Assembly: GCA_036383895.1 (NCBI GenBank)
Contig: DASVNK010000048.1
Location: forward strand, 1 to 64,000
DNA from: DASVNK01 sp036383895
GTDB taxonomy: Bacteria; Verrucomicrobiota; Verrucomicrobiia; Limisphaerales; SXQI01
Direction: 5' to 3'
Length of the DNA: 64,000 nt
Under the pieces are notes generated by a model. That model saw only the letters and a list, made by a program, of their open reading frames with translations. It ran no database searches and had not been told where the DNA came from. The translations under genes and the position numbers were made by a program. Position 1 is the first letter of the stretch, and each line of letters opens with the position of its first letter. Shown here piece by piece: positions 25,492 to 33,806 of the stretch.

Positions 25492-26324
25492 GCCGCCAAC
25501 AACTCGCGCGTCTTCGCGGCCACGTCCCCTTCGCGCATCAACGACTCACCCACCAAGACCGCATGCGCACCCGCTGCCGCCAACTTCTGCACATCCGCCG
25601 CCGTGTGAATCCCGCTTTCCGCGACAAAAATCTTCGTTGAACCGTAAGGATGCTCCTTCGCCAGCCCAATCAATTCCACACTCGTCTCCAGCGAAACCTT
25701 AAACGTCCGCAAATCGCGATTGTTGATCCCTATGATCACCGCGCCAGCCTCCAACGCCCGCTTCAACTCCACCTCATCGTGCACTTCGACGAGGACATCC
25801 AAGCCCGCCTCCGTCGCCATCGACAAAAACAACTTCAGCTCTTGGTCGGTCAAAATCGACACAATCAGTAGAATCGCATCCGCCCCATACTCAATCGCCT
25901 CCAGGATCTGCAGCGAATCGATAATAAAATCCTTCCGCAAAATCGGCAGGTGCACCACATCGCGAATCGCGCGCATGTACTCCTTCGATCCCTGGAAGAA
26001 CTTCTCGTCCGTGAGAACTGATATACAACTCGCCCCCGCTTCCTCGTAAGCGCGCGCAATCGCCACCGGATCAAAGTCCGCGCGAATCACACCCGCTGAC
26101 GGCGAGGCCTTCTTCACTTCCGCAATCAACGCCGCTTTTCCATGCCGCGGATACCGCAACTGTGTCGCGAAATCCCGCCGTTGTCCGTGCGTCTTCACCG
26201 CCCAACGCAAATGCTCCGCCGTCGCGGGACGCTTCAGCATCGCGGCAATCTCCAGTTTCTTCTGCTCAACAATTTTCTCGAGAATATTCAAACCAAACAA
26301 ACTCACTTCCCCATCACTCATCAC
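25488..26324 (-). CDS. trpC: Indole-3-glycerol phosphate synthase
   Basis: The 278-residue TIM-barrel enzyme closes the indole ring in tryptophan synthesis. Conserved stretches are LIAEVKKASPSAGVIR, SCISVLTDEKFFQGS, LRKDFIID, VEVHDEVELKRAL, IIGINNRDLRTF and FVAESGIHTAADV, with phosphate-binding GESLMR near the end. A second methionine follows the first, so ATG at 26321 is an alternative start. It lies 19 bp downstream of prfB on the same strand. The other trp gene here, trpE, is 35 kb away. Confidence 0.95.
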   Translation of the reverse strand: MMSDGEVSLFGLNILEKIVEQKKLEIAAMLKRPATAEHLRWAVKTHGQRRDFATQLRYPRHGKAALIAEVKKASPSAGVIRADFDPVAIARAYEEAGASCISVLTDEKFFQGSKEYMRAIRDVVHLPILRKDFIIDSLQILEAIEYGADAILLIVSILTDQELKLFLSMATEAGLDVLVEVHDEVELKRALEAGAVIIGINNRDLRTFKVSLETSVELIGLAKEHPYGSTKIFVAESGIHTAADVQKLAAAGAHAVLVGESLMREGDVAAKTRELLAA

Positions 26325-26343
26325 TCAACCCTCAACTTCCCCT

Positions 26344-27490
26344 CTATTCTTCCTCCTCATCCTTCACCCCCGCCATTCGTTTCAGCGGACATCCCGCCCT
26401 CAACCACGCATGCACAAACGGATCCAAATCCCCGTCCATCACTGCCTGCACGTTGCTGGTCTGGTGCCCCGTCCGCAAGTCTTTAACCATCCGGTACGGC
26501 TGGAACACATAACTCCGAATTTGGTTCCCCCACGAAACACTTCCCTTCTCCCCGTAAAACCGTTCCATCTCCGCCTTCTGCGCGTCGATCCGCATCGCCA
26601 TCAATTTCGAAAGCAACATCTTCATCGCCGTCGCCCGGTTCTGATGCTGGGAGCGCTGGCTCTGCGAAGCCGCCACCGTCCCCGTCGGAACGTGCGTAAT
26701 CCGCACCGCCGTCTCCACCTTATTCACGTTCTGCCCGCCCTTCCCCCCGGACCGAAACGTATCCACCTTCAACTCCGCCGGATTCAGCTCCAACTCACCC
26801 GGCTCATCAATCTCCGCGATCACATCCACGCTCGCGAAGCTCGTATGCCGCCGCTGGTTCGAATCAAACGGCGAAATCCGCACCAACCGATGCACCCCGC
26901 GCTCCGCCTTCGCGAACCCATACGCATTCTCGCCGCTCAACAACATCGTCACGCTCTTGATTCCCGCCGTGTCCCCCGGCAACGCATCCTCCACCTCCAT
27001 CTTCCAACCGCGCCCTTCCGCCCAGCGCTGATACATCCGCATCAACATGCTCGCCCAATCGCAAGACTCAGTCCCGCCCGCGCCCGCATTGATGCTCAAA
27101 ATGCAATTATTCTTATCATGCGGCCCCTTTAGTAACACGCTCAGCTCCACCGCATCCAAATCCTTCTGGAACCGCTCCAGATCACGCGTCAGCTCCGCCT
27201 CCAACTTCGTCTGCGCATCTGCCGGCTCCGCCTCGCCCAGCTCGATCATCACCTTGAAATCCTCGACGCGCTTCTCCGCCTCCTGCAGCGGCTCGATCTT
27301 CTTCCGGATGGATGTCGCCTCGCCGATCAACTTCTGCGCCTGCGCCTGGTTATTCCAGAACGTGTCGCCGGCCATCTGCGTCTCCAGCTCGCTTAAGCGT
27401 CGCTGCGAATTCGGGACGTCAAAGAAACCTCCGCAACTGCGACAGTCGATCGGAGGCTCCTGCTAATTGTTCTTTTAACGGTTCAAACAT
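26344..27490 (-). CDS. prfB: Peptide chain release factor 2, with programmed +1 frameshift
   Basis: RF2 recognises UGA and UAA stop codons. The protein has the anticodon-like SPF motif (VRISPFDSNQRR) and the peptidyl-hydrolysis motif GGQ in SGGKGGQNVNKV. Translation starts at 27490, runs 23 codons and reaches an in-frame TGA at 27421-27419. A +1 shift there continues in the frame ending at 26344, giving about 381 residues against 365 in E. coli. The extra length is mostly an acidic C-terminal tail (KDEEEE). The gene is next to trpC and is cytoplasmic. A shorter start at 27375 would lose the N-terminus. Confidence 0.95.
27418..27433 (-). promoter_or_regulatory. prfB programmed frameshift (recoding) site
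   Basis: On the minus strand the site reads CGGAGG-TTT-CTT-TGA-C. A Shine-Dalgarno-like CGGAGG lies 3 nt before the slippery CTT and the in-frame TGA is followed by C. This is the known RF2 autoregulation layout (SD-like element, CTT-TGA-C): low RF2 leaves time for the +1 shift, high RF2 ends translation. E. coli has AGGGGG-TAT-CTT-TGA-C. Confidence 0.92.
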
Positions 27491-27510
27491 GTTCGGAAAA
27501 ATCCTACACC

Positions 27511-27551
27511 AAAAAGAAACGCAGGGCACAGAGAACATTCTCCGTGCCCCG
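27511..27551 (-). terminator. Terminator after the peroxiredoxin gene
   Basis: GGGCAC (27524-27529) pairs with GTGCCC (27544-27549), extended by GAGAA/TTCTC (27531-27535, 27538-27542). On the minus strand a T-rich tail follows, complementary to the A-rich bases 27511-27518. It lies 18 nt beyond the peroxiredoxin stop codon at 27569 and 21 nt before the prfB start at 27490. Confidence 0.75.
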
Positions 27552-27568
27552 CGAAAATTTAAGTCAGC

Positions 27569-28204
27569 TCAAAGATTCGGCTGCGGCGTATACCGTAAAT
27601 ACGGCTTCACCTTCCGGCTCCCTTTCGGGAACATCTTCGGCACATCCTCATCCTTCACCGCCGGCGTGATGATGCAATCCTGCCCATGCTCCCAATTCGC
27701 CGGCGTCGCCACCTTGTAATTCGAAGTCAGTTGCAGCGAATCAATCACCCGCAAAATCTCCATGAAATTCCGTCCCGTCGATGCCGGATACGTTAACGTC
27801 AGCTTGATCTTCTTGTCCGGCCCGATCACGAACACCGATCGCACCGTCGCCGTATCATCCACATTCGGATGAATCATGTCATACAACCCCGCCACCTTCT
27901 TCTCCGGGTCCGCAATGATCGGGAAATTCATCGTCGTATTCTGCGTCTCATTGATGTCGCAGATCCACCCCTTGTGCGAATCCACCGGATCCACGCTGAT
28001 CGCGATCACCTTCACATTCCGCTTATCGAACTCCTTCTTCATCTTCGCCACCGTGCCGAGCTCCGTCGTGCAAACCGGCGTGTAATCCTTCGGATGCGAA
28101 AACAAAATGCCCCAGCCACTGCCGAGCCACTCATGAAAATCAATCCGTCCGTCCGACGTCTCCGCCGTAAAATTCGGCGCAATATCACCTAAACGTAAAG
28201 CCAT
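27569..28204 (-). CDS. 1-Cys peroxiredoxin (Prx6 type)
   Basis: The 211-residue thiol peroxidase reduces hydrogen peroxide and organic peroxides. The peroxidatic cysteine is C45 in HPKDYTPVCTTELG, the signature of the Prx6 class. ISVDPVDSHKGW and the C-terminal arm (WEHGQDCIITPAV, KPYLRYTPQP) fit the same class, and no canonical resolving cysteine is seen. It is cytoplasmic, transcribed alone, and has its own terminator. It would protect against peroxide, as could be needed with a haloperoxidase in the same genome. Confidence 0.93.
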   Translation of the reverse strand: MALRLGDIAPNFTAETSDGRIDFHEWLGSGWGILFSHPKDYTPVCTTELGTVAKMKKEFDKRNVKVIAISVDPVDSHKGWICDINETQNTTMNFPIIADPEKKVAGLYDMIHPNVDDTATVRSVFVIGPDKKIKLTLTYPASTGRNFMEILRVIDSLQLTSNYKVATPANWEHGQDCIITPAVKDEDVPKMFPKGSRKVKPYLRYTPQPNL

Positions 28205-28489
28205 GGTCTAAATCTCTTCTCCTCCCAACCAACGAGAGGGCCACCGAAAATATATCCCACCCCGCCGCGCAACAAGTGAAAAGGCGCTCTGGGTCCCAAC
28301 GGAGCTCCGCTCCCTTCACCCCGTCCCAATCCCTGTCACAAATGCCAGTTTTTCCATTCGCGCCGCGAGCTAAGCTTCCCGGAGCGCGCGTTCGCAGCAA
28401 CTACGTATCAGCGCAAACGCGGGCCACGGATGGACAGGGAGTTGCAAATCAAAGGCTGCGTGCCTGAACAAACGAAATCCTAGTACTCT

Positions 28490-29134
28490 ATGAATAACCA
28501 ACCATTCAAAATCTTTACCTGCCGCCTCCTGGCCGCCGCCACCTTCCTGGCGCTGCTCTGCACCGCATCCGCGAGCGAGAAAAAAGCTGTCACCATCGAT
28601 CTCAAGGAGGTCCGCCAGGAACTCACCGAACTTCAAGGCCATATTTCCGACACCATCGCTGCCCTGGAAGTGGTCAAGAAAACTGCTAAATCCAAAGGCG
28701 ATCTCACCCCTCCGTTCACCGCCTTCCAAACACACTACCAACAGCTCCAGGCCCAGATCGACACCGTTCGCAGCCATGCCAACCTCCTCCGCGCCCGCGC
28801 TGACGATCATTACCGCGCCTGGCAGGACGAACTCTCCAAGATGGGCAACCCAAAACTTCGCGAAAAAGCCCTCGACCGATACGACGATGCCAAGGAGGAG
28901 TTCGACGAAATCATCGTCATCGCACAAGAAGTGAAGCGCGACCTGGATCCCTTCATGACGGACCTCCGGGATGTCTCCAGCTATCTTTCAACCGATCTCT
29001 CCAATGACGCGGTTAAATCCCTCAGCAACACCATTTTTAAATTAGGAAACAAATCGCGATCATTGATCGGCGGCATCAAACATGTGAACGGCCAGATCGA
29101 AAAAGCGCTGGAAGCTCAGCCTGAAGCGAAATAG
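28490..29134 (+). CDS. Secreted helical protein, DUF2959-like
   Basis: The 214-residue protein has a signal peptide (cut near TASA-SE) and is then almost all helical, with heptad-like stretches at about 35-110 and 125-205. The pattern WQDELSKMGNPKLREKAL recalls DUF2959 proteins, which have no assigned function; the match is by eye. It is followed 55 bp later by another small secreted protein on the same strand, so the two may form an operon. No promoter was recognised in the 285-bp gap upstream. Confidence 0.65.
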   Translation: MNNQPFKIFTCRLLAAATFLALLCTASASEKKAVTIDLKEVRQELTELQGHISDTIAALEVVKKTAKSKGDLTPPFTAFQTHYQQLQAQIDTVRSHANLLRARADDHYRAWQDELSKMGNPKLREKALDRYDDAKEEFDEIIVIAQEVKRDLDPFMTDLRDVSSYLSTDLSNDAVKSLSNTIFKLGNKSRSLIGGIKHVNGQIEKALEAQPEAK

Positions 29135-29189
29135 CCGGGAGCTGCAATCACTTCTCAATCTAAGGCGAACATCTAATACGGGACTAATC

Positions 29190-29846
29190 ATGAAAATGCT
29201 CAAATCAAAAACTAAGATCCGAACTCAACTCTCGCTTATGGCGCTGGCTTTGTGCCTGGCCACTCCAGCGCTCGCGCAGGAAGAAGATAAGAAAGAAGAA
29301 AAGAAAGATTCCAGTGCTGATAAATCAGCTGCCGCCGGCGCCCCGGCCCGGGGTGAACAATCAATCCGTTCTTCCGTAAGCGCGAAAGTAACCGACATCG
29401 ATCACGAAAAAAGGCAGATCACTTTAAAAGGCAAAGAAGGCAAGGAAAAGACCCTCACCGTCGACAAATCCGTCCAGCGGTTCAACGAAATCCAGGTCGG
29501 CGACGAAGTGAAGGCCGAATATTACGCCTCCCTTGCCGGAGAAATCCGCGCCGCCACCCCTGAAGAAAAGGAAGCCCCGCTCACCGACGTTACCTTGGAA
29601 ACCAAAGCGGACAAAGACTCGCCCCCAGCTGCCGGTGCCGCCCGCAGGGTCACAGCCGTCACCACTGTCGAAAAACTCGATCCGGCAACAAAAGAAGTCA
29701 CCATCAAAGGTCCTCGCGGCCGAACCTTAGACATTGCGGTCAAAAATCCAGATACCTTCGAAAAAATAAAGACCGGCGACACCATCGTCATCACCTATAC
29801 CGAAGCCGTCGCGATCGCTCTCGAGAAACAATCCGCGAAAGAATAG
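29190..29846 (+). CDS. Small secreted two-repeat protein, function unknown
   Basis: The 218-residue protein has a signal peptide (cut near PALAQ-EE), a lysine/glutamate-rich linker (30-55) and two related beta-rich repeats. One runs about 62-115 (KVTDIDHEKRQITLKGKEG to GDEVKAEYYASLA), the other about 150-208 (VEKLDPATKEVTIKGPRG to GDTIVITYTEAVA). Each repeat ends in a GD-x-V/I strand, similar to small OB- or DUF5666-like periplasmic domains. It is expected in the periplasm. The function is not known. Confidence 0.65.
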   Translation: MKMLKSKTKIRTQLSLMALALCLATPALAQEEDKKEEKKDSSADKSAAAGAPARGEQSIRSSVSAKVTDIDHEKRQITLKGKEGKEKTLTVDKSVQRFNEIQVGDEVKAEYYASLAGEIRAATPEEKEAPLTDVTLETKADKDSPPAAGAARRVTAVTTVEKLDPATKEVTIKGPRGRTLDIAVKNPDTFEKIKTGDTIVITYTEAVAIALEKQSAKE

Positions 29847-29908
29847 AATCACTCGCGAGGCGGAGGCGCGCGAAGGCGCATGAAGATGCGCACGCGGGTT
29901 TTAGAAAG

Positions 29909-29936
29909 AAGGCAGGCCCGTTTCCGGACCTGCCTT
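29909..29936 (-). terminator. Terminator after rpsA
   Basis: AAGGCAGG (29909-29916) and CCTGCCTT (29929-29936) form a perfect 8-bp stem, strengthened by inner CCG/CGG pairs. On the minus strand it is followed by CTTTCTAAAA, 25 nt after the rpsA stop codon at 29961. It may also serve the plus-strand gene ending at 29846. Confidence 0.75.
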
Positions 29937-29960
29937 CCGCATTAAGTTTTAAGAAGCGCG

Positions 29961-31622
29961 TTACTTGACCGCTTCGTCGGCCTGGTCGAAGGCGTGTTGC
30001 AGGGCAACGAGGTCTTCGCCTGGCTTGAGCGAGTCGAGCACGGCCTGCTCGGCTTTGAGCTGCTCCGGTGAGTAGTTCGCGGCTTTGATCGAGAGGCCGA
30101 TGCGGCGTTCGCCACGGTCGATCTTGATGACGCGGGCGGTGACGTCCTGGTCGACTTTGAGGACGTTCTTGATTTTGTCGACGCGGTCTTCGCTGACTTG
30201 CGAGATGTGCACGAGGCCGTCGATATCATGTTCGAGGCCGACGAACGCACCGAAGCTCGCGAGCTTCGTGACCTTGCCAGTGACGAGGTCGCCGACTTTG
30301 TAATACTTATCGATGTTCGACCACGGATCTTCGGCGAGTTGTTTCAACCCGAGCGAGATGCGCTGGTTTTCCTTGTCGAATTCGAGCACAACCGCTTCGA
30401 CATCGTCGCCCTTCTTCAGGACTTCGGAAGGATGATTGATCTTGCGGGTCCAGGAAACGTCCGAGACGTGGATCATACCGTCGAGACCATCTTCCAGTTC
30501 GACGAAAGCGCCGTAGCTGGTGAGGTTGCGAATCTTGCCGGTGACCTTGCTGCCCTTCGGATATTTCTCGCTGGCTTTGTCCCAAGGATTGGTTTCGAGC
30601 TGGCGCACACCGAGGGAGATCTTCTGTTCCTCGCGATTGATGCCGAGCACGACCGCTTCGATTTCCTGTTCCGGCTTGAGCACATCGGAAGGCTTGGCGA
30701 TGCGCTTGGTCCAGGAAAGCTCGGTGACGTGCACGAGGCCTTCGACACCCGGTTCGATTTCCACGAACGCGCCGTAAGGCACGAGGTTGACGACCTTGCC
30801 TTTGACCTTCGCGCCGATCGGATACTTCGCTTCGATCTGGTCCCACGGATTCGCGAGCTTCTGCTTGAGGCCGAGGCTGACGCGTTCCTTCTCGCGATTG
30901 ACGTCGAGCACGACGACGTCGAGGTCCTGGCCGACCTTGAGGATTTCGGACGGATGACCAATGCGGCCCCAGGACATATCGGTGATATGGAGAAGACCAT
31001 CGAGGCCGTTGAGATCGATGAACGCACCGAAGTCGGTGATGTTCTTGACCGTGCCCTTGCGGATATCGCCAGGCATCATCTCGGTGAGGAGCTTCGAACG
31101 CTTCTCGGTGCGTTCCTGCTCGATCAATTCGCGGCGCGAGAGAACGATGTTCTGGCGCTCTTGGTTGATCTTAACGACTTTGAATTCGTAGTTGTTGCCG
31201 ACGTAAACGTTGAGATTCTTCGGCGGGGCGATGTCGATCTGGGAAGCAGGGAGAAACGCTTCGACACCGATGTTGACCAGGAGACCACCTTTGACCACGG
31301 CCTTCACTTTGCCGGTGATGGTGCCGCCTTCGTTACAGATGGTTAAAATCTTATCCCAGTTTTGCTTGAACTCGGCTTTTTCCTTGGAGAGGACGACCAT
31401 GCCGTCCTTGTTTTCGAGCTTCTCGATGAGCACGTCGATTTCATCACCGACGCGGACGACGCTCATGTCGTTAAATTCATTTCCCTGGACGGTGCCTTCG
31501 CTCTTGTAGCCAATATCGACCAGGACTTCCTTGGGTCGAACTTCAATTACGATACCTTTTACGATTTGCCCGGCGGCAAAGCTGCGATCGCTTTGCTTCA
31601 GGGCTTCTTCCATTGTCAGCAT
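29961..31622 (-). CDS. rpsA: Ribosomal protein S1
   Basis: The 553-residue protein has six S1/OB-fold RNA-binding domains in a row, recognisable by repeats of VKGKV...YGAFVE-type strands (for example DFGAFIDLNGLDGLLHITD and SYGAFVELEDGLDGMIHVSD). It binds mRNA on the 30S subunit and helps unwind leaders. The first two domains are more divergent, as usual for the ribosome-binding half. The start at 31622 is followed by a second Met at codon 4. It is not next to cmk or ihfB as in Proteobacteria. A possibly structured leader lies at 31680-31729. Confidence 0.96.
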   Translation of the reverse strand: MLTMEEALKQSDRSFAAGQIVKGIVIEVRPKEVLVDIGYKSEGTVQGNEFNDMSVVRVGDEIDVLIEKLENKDGMVVLSKEKAEFKQNWDKILTICNEGGTITGKVKAVVKGGLLVNIGVEAFLPASQIDIAPPKNLNVYVGNNYEFKVVKINQERQNIVLSRRELIEQERTEKRSKLLTEMMPGDIRKGTVKNITDFGAFIDLNGLDGLLHITDMSWGRIGHPSEILKVGQDLDVVVLDVNREKERVSLGLKQKLANPWDQIEAKYPIGAKVKGKVVNLVPYGAFVEIEPGVEGLVHVTELSWTKRIAKPSDVLKPEQEIEAVVLGINREEQKISLGVRQLETNPWDKASEKYPKGSKVTGKIRNLTSYGAFVELEDGLDGMIHVSDVSWTRKINHPSEVLKKGDDVEAVVLEFDKENQRISLGLKQLAEDPWSNIDKYYKVGDLVTGKVTKLASFGAFVGLEHDIDGLVHISQVSEDRVDKIKNVLKVDQDVTARVIKIDRGERRIGLSIKAANYSPEQLKAEQAVLDSLKPGEDLVALQHAFDQADEAVK

Positions 31623-31679
31623 ATTTTATTTAAGGGACAGATAAAGGGGCTTCGGGGAAAAAGTTGGTCCCGAACGAAG

Positions 31680-31729
31680 CTCCGTGGCCTAACGGACCAG
31701 ACGTTGCGTCTATGAAGAGGGCAACGGAG
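31680..31729 (-). promoter_or_regulatory. Possible structured leader of rpsA
   Basis: CTCCGT (31680-31685) can pair with ACGGAG (31724-31729), enclosing the small hairpin GACG-TTG-CGTC (31700-31710). The element is 58-107 nt before the rpsA start, on the same transcript. S1 represses its own mRNA in other bacteria through a folded leader, so a similar role is possible. This rests only on the inverted repeats. The rest of the gap 31623-31933 holds no gene. Confidence 0.3.
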
Positions 31730-31933
31730 GTAAAGGGTTAGGTTACCTGGTTAACTACTCGTTTCTCAGCCTTAATGAGCATCCACACACGCGGCGCTCA
31801 GGCAATGATGAGCATACAGCAGGCGGGAAACGTGGCAAGGGGGGAAAAGAATGACCAAGGGCAAGGACTGGCGGGGATGCACGCGTGCGGAGAGGCGTGA
31901 CGGGTAGGGGTTGGGTTGGTAGCCTCCGACCAG

Positions 31934-32623
31934 ATGCGCAGCGCTTTCCATAGATCTGCGAAACGGATTAGCTCGTCGCTCGTTAAAGCTATTGCGGCGA
32001 TGGCGATGGTATTTCCCGCAATGGCGCATGCTCCGTATGAAGTCGAGATCGGCAGTTTCAAGCGGCACGACGGAAGCAACATCAGTGCAGTGGTGCACTA
32101 CGTTGACGGAATTTTTGGACGGGATCGAGCCGCGGTTAAATTGCGTCTGGCCGACGGGACGTTGATTGCCGAATCCGATCGGACGACTGAAGAAGTGGTA
32201 GTCCGCACAAATGTGAATGGGTTCATCGCCTATAGGTATGAATCGGACGCCGTGCCAGTCGCGACGTCGGTCGTGAAGTTTCATGGAGACAAGCTTCTCG
32301 TAGTCGGACCGACCAGAAGAGATGCTTGGGTCTCGCCCTTCATTCATACTCGCGAATACTTGGGGGTATACTTAACCATGCTGCTAATCTTAGGGGCTCT
32401 TTTTGTTTTTTGGCGCTTAAGCACGAAGATACCAAGACGAGGCGTGATGCTGGCGGTACGTGCGAGTTTGGTAACGTTGATTGCACTCGGCTTTCTCGTC
32501 TTGATGTTCGTCATCTTCGCGTCGCCTATCTCGCCTCTAATTTTCTCGCTGCTTGCAGTTGTTTGCTTTGGTGCGTATCAAGCCGCACTCAGATGCTGCT
32601 TCCGCCGCGAGTTCAATGTCTGA
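31934..32623 (+). CDS. Hypothetical exported/membrane protein
   Basis: The product of about 229 residues begins with a signal-like segment (SSLVKAIAAMAMVFPAMAHA). A 100-residue soluble beta-rich part follows (YEVEIGSFKRHDGSN to DKLLVVGP), then three hydrophobic segments (about 140-160, 172-192 and 195-215), and a short basic tail. No family was recognised. The start at 31934 is the first ATG; a TTG at 31916 is in frame. It is divergent from rpsA and lies just upstream of the repeat-rich region. Base composition looks less GC-rich than in neighbouring genes. Confidence 0.6.
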   Translation: MRSAFHRSAKRISSSLVKAIAAMAMVFPAMAHAPYEVEIGSFKRHDGSNISAVVHYVDGIFGRDRAAVKLRLADGTLIAESDRTTEEVVVRTNVNGFIAYRYESDAVPVATSVVKFHGDKLLVVGPTRRDAWVSPFIHTREYLGVYLTMLLILGALFVFWRLSTKIPRRGVMLAVRASLVTLIALGFLVLMFVIFASPISPLIFSLLAVVCFGAYQAALRCCFRREFNV

Positions 32624-32662
32624 TTACTGACATTATTTCCAAGCTCTACGCAAGCGGGTCTT

Positions 32663-32736
32663 GTCTCGTCTCACCGCGCGCATAAGACAATTGAGACGCG
32701 CAGTCTCACGGTGTCTCACGCGTGGTGAGACGAGAC
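32663..32736. repeat. Interspersed 74-bp element, copy 1
   Basis: The element begins with GTCTCGTCTCACC (32663-32675) and ends with its exact reverse complement GGTGAGACGAGAC (32724-32736), around a 48-bp centre rich in GAGACGCG. A close copy lies at 33064-33136. Similarity extends some bases beyond both ends, notably AGACG after the right arm. It has no coding potential, and the layout fits a small non-autonomous (MITE- or REP-like) element. Confidence 0.75.
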
Positions 32737-32874
32737 AGACGCAGTGCGCTGGAAAAGCGACGGTTATTGTTTCCGAAGAGCGGACGACATTCGCTCGGAC
32801 AACACGGTTTTGCGACAGCAAATCAAACAACTGAACTCTCTTGCCCTCCGAAAGCGGTGCCGTTCGCAGACTCC

Positions 32875-32949
32875 GCCACCGCACTCCAAGACGCTGGCGC
32901 GTTTAACCAAGGGCCCTAGAACCTCCGCCAGGTTTTGGAGTGCGGTGGC
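32875..32949. repeat. Long imperfect hairpin between the two 74-bp elements
   Basis: GCCACCGCACTCCAA (32875-32889) is matched by its perfect reverse complement TTGGAGTGCGGTGGC (32935-32949). Just inside, CTGGCG and CGCCAG add six more pairs, so the stem has at least 21 pairs around about 30 bases. Sequences of this kind (GGAGTGCGGTGGC followed by CCGCAGCCCAGCGGAGGAC) look like a repeat family of Verrucomicrobia; that is from general familiarity, not a search. Confidence 0.65.
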
Positions 32950-33063
32950 CGCAGCCCAGCGGAGGACACCGCTCTCGGACACACGACGCGCACTTTGGAG
33001 AAACCGCATTGGAAACACGCCGCTTTGACCACGCTGGTTGATCCAAGCAACCAACACTTTCTT

Positions 33064-33136
33064 GTCTCGTCTCACCGCACGCATAGGGCAATTGAGACGC
33101 GCGTCTCACGGCTTCTAACGCGTGGTGAGACGAGAC
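33064..33136. repeat. Interspersed 73-bp element, copy 2
   Basis: The same 13-bp terminal inverted repeats as copy 1 are found at 33064-33076 and 33124-33136. The centre is clearly related (CGCATA...CAATTGAGACGCG) but carries substitutions and one base less. The copies are in the same orientation, 401 bp apart. Differences in the centre with intact ends suggest selection on the ends or the hairpin. Confidence 0.75.
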
Positions 33137-33211
33137 AGACGAAGTGCGTCTACGCATTCCGTCCGCAATCTAAAGGATGGCGGTTTGCGGCCGCGTTCGC
33201 TCGCCTGTTCC

Positions 33212-33339
33212 AAATCCCAACGGGATTTCGTCCCAAAGCCCAGGGTTGCGACGCAGGAGCTACCCTGGGGCAGATGTCCAAAGATTTTTCCAACTCCAAT
33301 GGAGTTGCGCCCTTCTCGCCTTCAATCCCACAGAGGGAT
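33212..33339. repeat. Row of short dyads (extragenic palindrome cluster)
   Basis: Four short perfect inverted repeats stand in a row: AAATCCC-aac-GGGATTT (33212-33228), CCCAGGGT...ACCCTGGG (33239-33269), CAACTCC-aat-GGAGTTG (33291-33307) and ATCCC-acaga-GGGAT (33325-33339). They lie just beyond the DUF2750 gene's stop codon (33372). The rest of the gap 32624-33371 is filled by the elements listed above and has no convincing gene. Rows of such dyads look like an extragenic repeat family rather than a terminator. Confidence 0.6.
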
Positions 33340-33371
33340 GGAGGAGGACAACGACCTTGGGGTGAAGTTCG

Positions 33372-33761
33372 TTATTCTTCTATTCGGGAAAGCTCGTTGC
33401 GGAGGTCGTTCTCGAGTTCTTCGAAGGCGGGAATTATTCCTTTGTCGGTGGGTGTGTAAAAGACGCCGATTGCGATGTTCTTCTCTTTCAGGTCCGGAAG
33501 AAGTTCCTGGAGAAAATCATCCAGATCAATTTCTTCGGGTTGGTATTCTGTCCAAGGGCCGGTGGCGCAGAGTTGGGCATATTCACGGCCAGGCCAGAAT
33601 GGAAAAACCTGCTGACCTTCGCCTGTGGCGGCGAGAGCCCAGCCGTCAGCGTATAACCCCCACAAAAGCGCCTGGTCAGCGACGACTTTGATGAAGTGTG
33701 AGTACCGTTTCGGTCCGGCAAGCGCGGTTACAGCCTTTAACTGAGCTTCGGTTATCTTCAT
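33372..33761 (-). CDS. DUF2750 family protein
   Basis: The 129-residue protein fits DUF2750: YSHFIKVVADQALLWGLYADGWAL, then FPFWPGREYAQLCA, PEEIDLDDFLQELLPDL and VFYTPTDKG. It is a small soluble protein of unknown function, often linked to cell-size or immunity-like gene sets. The ATG at 33761 starts just before the domain; an ATG at 33800 in the same frame adds 13 residues. It follows the membrane-protein gene at 33807 on the same strand and may be co-transcribed. Confidence 0.78.
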   Translation of the reverse strand: MKITEAQLKAVTALAGPKRYSHFIKVVADQALLWGLYADGWALAATGEGQQVFPFWPGREYAQLCATGPWTEYQPEEIDLDDFLQELLPDLKEKNIAIGVFYTPTDKGIIPAFEELENDLRNELSRIEE

Positions 33762-33806
33762 TCCTGCAATTCTCTCCTGTGACGATATAACAGCGAGCAT
33801 CCTCGC

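Noticed and set aside
30198..31346. Plus-strand open frame of 382 codons opposite rpsA
   Set aside because: It is antisense to ribosomal protein S1, whose repeated S1 motifs are clear. The frame mirrors the repeated codons of that gene.
32640..33360. CRISPR array
   Set aside because: Only two copies, each with inverted ends, are 401 bp apart. There are no regularly spaced repeats and no cas genes.
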